Below, in pieces: positions 52,901 through 55,255 of a DNA stretch of 55,255 nt (position 1 is its first letter; every line of letters starts with the position of its first letter). The DNA is from Chloroflexota bacterium (lineage in GTDB: Bacteria; Chloroflexota; Anaerolineae; DUEN01): positions 23,329-78,583 of the forward strand of contig JAADGJ010000077.1 of NCBI GenBank assembly GCA_013152435.1, written 5' to 3'. Position numbers and translations under genes: made by a program. The notes under the pieces were generated by a model, which worked only from the letters and a program-made list of their open reading frames with translations, had not been told where the DNA came from and did not search any database.

Positions 52901-53461
52901 GCCACGCGCGATGTGGATCTTGCAAAGTTGGAAGAGAACCTGGATGATGCGCTCGCGGTAGTACGCGCGCTCACCCAGGAGCCACGTTTCGAAGGCAGAA
53001 GCCCCCTCCACGTACACCCCTTCCATGAAGTCCCCGCGATATAGGCGCACACATTCAATGAGATGCTTAATCGCCTCTGGGGAGGCGGAATGCGTCGTAG
53101 AGGAGATAGAGGGTTTGATGGCCTTTATGTGTTTTTCGAAGGTTTCCACGTCCAGGGTGTGAGGTGCCTGATGATTGAAAGCGATATCTTGTCGGGAGAC
53201 GTGGAGGTAGGGACATGATTCGTCGTCTGAACAGAGGGAGCGGCGGATATTCCAGACGGCACGGCGTAGGCTGCGCGCCGCGCGTGCTTGTCCTTGATCG
53301 CCCCAGAGGAGATCGGCCAGCATTTCCCGCTGGTGTGCGCCGGGGCGCATCACCAAGTAGGCTAACAGAGCGAGCGTCTTCGCTGTCTCGAGGTGAATGG
53401 GATGCTTTCCTAACCGGATCTCAGGCCCGCCTAACAAGCGGAGGTGTAGGATGGGTGCCAT
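49922..53461 (-). CDS. SARP-like transcriptional activator with BTAD, ATPase and TPR domains
   Basis: A 1179-residue regulator. Residues 1-100 form a winged-helix DNA-binding domain (LHLRLLGGPEIRLGKHPIHL, ARSLRRAVWNIRRSL). Residues about 105-265 form the bacterial transcriptional activator domain. Residues 281-560 are an STAND-type ATPase with GREEEHAWL, Walker A GEAGIGKTR (Lys at about 314) and Walker B FFLDDAHWADADT at about 420. The rest is a long TPR array (ALEMI, ALAYHFAES, LGRYEDALACYEDARRL, ALQEEARNLIPQTGDLGLDAYSL). This is the large SARP/AfsR plan; such proteins switch on target operons upon ligand or partner binding to the TPR end. No ribosome site is obvious. It faces the operon at 53567, with matching direct repeats between. 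Confidence 0.9.
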   Translation of the reverse strand: MAPILHLRLLGGPEIRLGKHPIHLETAKTLALLAYLVMRPGAHQREMLADLLWGDQGQARAARSLRRAVWNIRRSLCSDDESCPYLHVSRQDIAFNHQAPHTLDVETFEKHIKAIKPSISSTTHSASPEAIKHLIECVRLYRGDFMEGVYVEGASAFETWLLGERAYYRERIIQVLFQLCKIHIARGEYGDAILTLQRLLTLAPWSEWAHRQLMLCYALAGRRADALAQYERCLHLLREHFHVDPLPETVRLYERIRDPHQFTRILFQPDRSPGDLLPPIPFFGREEEHAWLMARWEERQGTLTLVEGEAGIGKTRLMEEFLKYLRGRGVTALRGCCYQFSSSASFHPFADALRNLLHRAPDAWSSLAPVWLVELSRLLPELQSATSALPPPVPIEKDTAARQRLFEAVAQAFLALAQGGLAFFLDDAHWADADTVDMLRYLLHRLADANIWFVAAYRGEEVEPGHPFNLLCRDLGRTRRLQILHLSPLSQESIRQALAEWLVLPKERIPSLLTYLYDRSQGNPFILMEHLRDLVERGILQARGTGWDVDADQLREEQLSSSGHGLARHVTPRTVPSAVQDMVLTRVGRLPTDARHLLDIAAVLGEPFTRELLLAIAQTPAQQVDAALSTWLLRGLIRPISSEQEPCYDFTHPLICQVVYHHIPDPIRRHLHAHIGATLAHLYAGREDQIIEALAYHFAESADREKAVHYLLQAGEAAQSRQAQEAAVGFYSHALEMIPAHDRETRYRALSGRERAYNQLARREEQARDLTELENLAHALADPIRQADVLLRRAEWAMRTARFREGIDSAEAAHSLARKHGDIGLAVDALRIKAMCHVRTGDFGSGLVCCEEGLHLSQQIGDRRREVLCLGTLGIIDLDQNRLPEALQHMEAALAYWRESGEAWHQAIACNNLSMLYHRLGNYGRALALQEEARNLIPQTGDLGLDAYSLTSQGVLYYTLGRYEDALACYEDARRLAHIISDQGLESYIQTCAGETHLAQGDVDEAEAAYRRALAIEEDLNAFVFRSQIWEGLARCALARGGLAEAAERLEKADHYYRSTRAPGHTMTLALYAYVQVQQGDVEAARALVTQFREAEEATGGEAEPEAWWWLAQTLNRLNQPAAAREALVQAATIIRQRAASLDERARTRYLSRSSIYQDILTAAPEEMPGSSLIGREIV

Positions 53462-53526
53462 GGCCGTGTGTCAGGGTTGAAGTTTCCGATTCACGGTCCA
53501 GATCAGAATGAGCGGATCCAGCCTCT

Positions 53527-53559
53527 TTCAACGTTTATTCAACGCTCTTGGGATATGAT
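53527..53559 (+). promoter_or_regulatory. SARP-type direct repeats and -10 box
   Basis: TTCAACG occurs at 53527-53533 and again at 53538-53544, an 11-bp period. Nine bases later comes TATGAT (53554-53559). SARP proteins bind heptamer repeats at 11-bp spacing just upstream of the -10 box. The predicted transcript start is near 53566. A weak third repeat may lie one turn upstream (53516-53522). Confidence 0.6.
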
Positions 53560-53566
53560 GGAGTGA

Positions 53567-53815
53567 GTGATATCCGTCACGCAAGATTATACCCTCATTC
53601 CTTTAATCGCTCAAATGAGCCATCCTCGCATCTATCTTTTGTATGTTTGGACAGAACAGCGGGAGGGGCAAGACAGGCCCTCGCTGTTGAGGATCGCGTT
53701 GGAGGAGCCTCATACGGGAAGGCGATGGGGGTTCAGCAGTGTGGGGGACTTGGTGGAATTCGTGGAAGAGGTTCTGATGAAATGGCAAGAAGGGAGATCG
53801 ACGAACCAGATATGA
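53567..53815 (+). CDS. Small protein resembling short Chloroflexota-type proteins
   Basis: A frame of up to 82 residues ending YLLYVWTEQREGQDRP, then ALEEPHTGRRWGFSSVGDLVEFVEEVLM. It keeps a compact pattern: an RIYLLYVW strand, an R-ALE-P-TG-R-GF motif and a C-terminal helix. I recall similar short proteins from Chloroflexota, but this needs a search. GTG at 53567 is at the predicted transcript start and would be leaderless; ATG at 53615 is the more conventional start. It lies 35 bp before the secreted propeller gene, in the same direction. Function unknown. Confidence 0.55.
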   Translation: MISVTQDYTLIPLIAQMSHPRIYLLYVWTEQREGQDRPSLLRIALEEPHTGRRWGFSSVGDLVEFVEEVLMKWQEGRSTNQI

Positions 53816-53850
53816 GGCCTTGTGCCCAATTGTATCGTAAGGAGGGCTGT

Positions 53851-55255
53851 ATGCGCTGGCGAGATCGTCAAGGTAATCGTCTTTTCCTTCTCTTCGTCGT
53901 TTCTATATTAGCGTGTTTGGGCATAGGATTTTCCCTCGCCGGGCCTGTTTGGGGAGCTCCTGATGCTCCCCGGCCAGCACGTGCGTCACAGTGCGAATGG
54001 GAGACCATGTCGCTTCCATCATTCTATAAAAACATATACTTTTACGATGTCTGGGGTACTGGCCCAGATGACATCTATGTCGTGGGGACAGGGGGAGCCG
54101 TCGCTCATTACGATGGCACATCTTGGTCCTATATGGGAACTGGAGGAAGCAGTAATCTCGCGAGCGTATGGGGATTCGCGAGCAATGATATTTGGGTCGC
54201 TGGTAGCGGTGCTTTGTATCACTATGATGGTTCCTCTTGGTCATACATTGGCTTCTCATACCCAGATGGAAATCCTGCCCCCAGTGCTGTTTGGGGACGG
54301 AGCCCCAATGATGTTTACGTCGTGGGGACCGACTTTCGGCCCTTTGGAGGGGAGGGGACAGATGGTCCGTTTGTCGCCCACTGGGACGGTTCATCTTGGA
54401 CCACAGAAGTGAATCGCTCGACCTTCTCCAATGGCCAACCCCTAAGTGCCGTATGGGGTGATGCGACCTCTGTGTTCGCCGGAGGGGAATCCAATTATAT
54501 GCTGCGTCGCAATGGTTCGTGGGGACCCTTTAGCGCGCCTTCCGTCAATTTTATCCAGAACATCTGGGGGTTATCCACTAATGATTTTTACATCTTACCC
54601 TTCTATGGTGCCGTATATCACTGGAATGGAAGCACATGGGAGGAGGTGACAGAACTCTCCACGTGGGCACGATTGAATGATATGCATGGCACCTCGGCGG
54701 ACAGTATCTTCGTCGTTGGAGAGGGGGGAACGATTTTCCATTGGGATGGTACTCAATGGCGTCAGATGGATAGTTGTACTACAGAGACTCTTGAAGGCGT
54801 ATGGGCCTTTGATACAACGGCTTATGCCGTGGGGCACAATGGAACCGTGTTGAGATATGCGCCTTCCGCCATAACGCCGACCTCCACGCCTACGGGAACT
54901 AGTACACCCACACCCACGCCGACATCCACATCCACATCCACATCCACACCCACGCCCACGCCGACATCCACACCCACACCCACACCCACACCCACACCTA
55001 CACCTACACCTACAAGCGGCGCGGTGATCGTTACCGACACGCCCACGCCGACGTCCACCCCGACGCCAACGCCGACGTTAGCCGCCGTGCGCGAGTATCG
55101 CTTTGAGGGGCGCGTGCTGGATGGTCAGCGTCCCCTCTGGAACGTGCTGGTGGAGCTGATGGGACGGACGACGGAGTCTGAGGCGTGGAAGATGTTGCAG
55201 AGGGTGCGCACGGATCAGCAGGGGCGGTACACCATTGTCTATCAGGAGGTACAGG
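53851..55255 (+). CDS. Secreted beta-propeller protein with a Thr/Pro linker, 3' end outside the window
   Basis: An open frame of 468 codons that reaches the window end. The start ATG has AAGGAGGG at proper distance. A basic N-terminus and hydrophobic stretch (LFLLFVVSILACLGIGFSLAG) form a signal peptide. Seven repeats of about 45 residues follow (53-325), each with a core like VWG-SPNDVYVVG-GG-V-HWDGSSW, indicating a seven-bladed propeller. Then come about 65 residues of Thr/Pro/Ser linker (TPTPT), and the start of a beta domain like carboxypeptidase-regulatory or CNA-B domains (YRFEGRVLDGQRPLWNVLVELMG, DQQGRYTIVY). It is clearly less GC-rich than its neighbours, a sign of possible transfer or relaxed selection. 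Likely surface-exposed and binding; ligand unknown. Confidence 0.85.
   Translation, partial: MRWRDRQGNRLFLLFVVSILACLGIGFSLAGPVWGAPDAPRPARASQCEWETMSLPSFYKNIYFYDVWGTGPDDIYVVGTGGAVAHYDGTSWSYMGTGGSSNLASVWGFASNDIWVAGSGALYHYDGSSWSYIGFSYPDGNPAPSAVWGRSPNDVYVVGTDFRPFGGEGTDGPFVAHWDGSSWTTEVNRSTFSNGQPLSAVWGDATSVFAGGESNYMLRRNGSWGPFSAPSVNFIQNIWGLSTNDFYILPFYGAVYHWNGSTWEEVTELSTWARLNDMHGTSADSIFVVGEGGTIFHWDGTQWRQMDSCTTETLEGVWAFDTTAYAVGHNGTVLRYAPSAITPTSTPTGTSTPTPTPTSTSTSTSTPTPTPTSTPTPTPTPTPTPTPTSGAVIVTDTPTPTSTPTPTPTLAAVREYRFEGRVLDGQRPLWNVLVELMGRTTESEAWKMLQRVRTDQQGRYTIVYQEVQ
54900..55013 (+). repeat. Hexanucleotide tandem repeat (CACCCA/CATCCA) in the linker
   Basis: About 19 units of ACACCC, ACATCC or ACGCCC-type hexamers code for the Thr-Pro/Thr-Ser linker. 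Because the unit is 6 bp, gain or loss of units keeps the frame and changes only the linker length. Confidence 0.85.

Noticed and set aside
54822-55058. 78-codon minus-strand frame of Val-Gly repeats
   Set aside because: It is the reverse reading of the hexanucleotide repeat coding for the Thr/Pro linker, not a gene.

Overview
This 55 kb window is GC-rich chromosomal DNA from a bacterium. Nothing in it shows a plasmid, prophage or integrative element. The mix of genes suggests a Chloroflexota lineage of the Anaerolineae type; this is inference, since there is no rRNA in the window. The mix includes a tandem pair of type I DAHP synthases, large PAS/GAF histidine kinases without receivers, a SARP-like BTAD-ATPase-TPR regulator, many sugar ABC importers, Tat lipoprotein binding proteins and Thr/Pro 'TPTPT' linkers. 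Genes use strong GGAGG-type ribosome binding sites and sigma-70-like -35/-10 boxes, several of them perfect or near-perfect.

Layout. 1-2.5 kb: aromatic amino acid genes (two tandem DAHP synthases, the first cut by the window edge, then prephenate dehydrogenase). 3-5.5 kb: uronate catabolism (glucuronate isomerase and a uronate-dehydrogenase-like SDR). 6-10 kb: a 1307-residue soluble sensor histidine kinase. 10-18 kb, minus strand: two small membrane proteins, an MFS transporter, dihydroxy-acid dehydratase, a TIGR01777 epimerase, and a TetR / membrane protein / DHA2 efflux cluster with a palindromic operator. 18-25.7 kb, plus strand: sucCD, a CCA-adding-type nucleotidyltransferase, a PP2C/SpoIIE-like phosphatase, a small P-loop protein and secDF, which has its own consensus promoter. 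25.7-31.4 kb: a zinc alcohol dehydrogenase, a lipoprotein, an FmdB zinc ribbon divergent from a D-Ala-D-Ala carboxypeptidase, then an rluB-cmk-plsC run. 31.5-36.3 kb, minus strand: a phosphoglycerate-dehydrogenase-like enzyme and a MalEFG-type importer without an ATPase. 37-41 kb: a Gfo/Idh oxidoreductase, a glycosyltransferase resembling tRNA-queuosine mannosyltransferase, a cold-shock/zinc-ribbon protein, tRNA-Cys, tRNA-Leu and a PEP-CTERM protein. 41-43 kb: methylglyoxal synthase and a membrane histidine kinase. 43.6-49.5 kb: an RbsABC/LsrACDB-type sugar importer and a sugar-phosphate isomerase. 49.9-55.3 kb: the SARP-like regulator facing a small protein and a secreted seven-repeat beta-propeller protein that runs off the window.

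The most striking structure that genes do not explain is a family of five intergenic elements (about 170-260 bp) with shared terminal inverted repeats (GAGYGTGTCTGA type). The three long copies are bounded by TA. They look like non-autonomous MITEs in long and short forms, one of which lies over the stop codon of a permease gene. The second is a pair of TTCAACG repeats, 11 bp apart and 9 bp before a TATGAT -10 box, between the SARP-like gene and the secreted propeller operon. This is the architecture SARP activators use, so it suggests a regulator-target pair.

The gene set reads as that of a heterotroph: several sugar importers, uronate and methylglyoxal enzymes, and central and biosynthetic housekeeping genes in short operons, often with 4-nt ATGA/GTGA overlaps.
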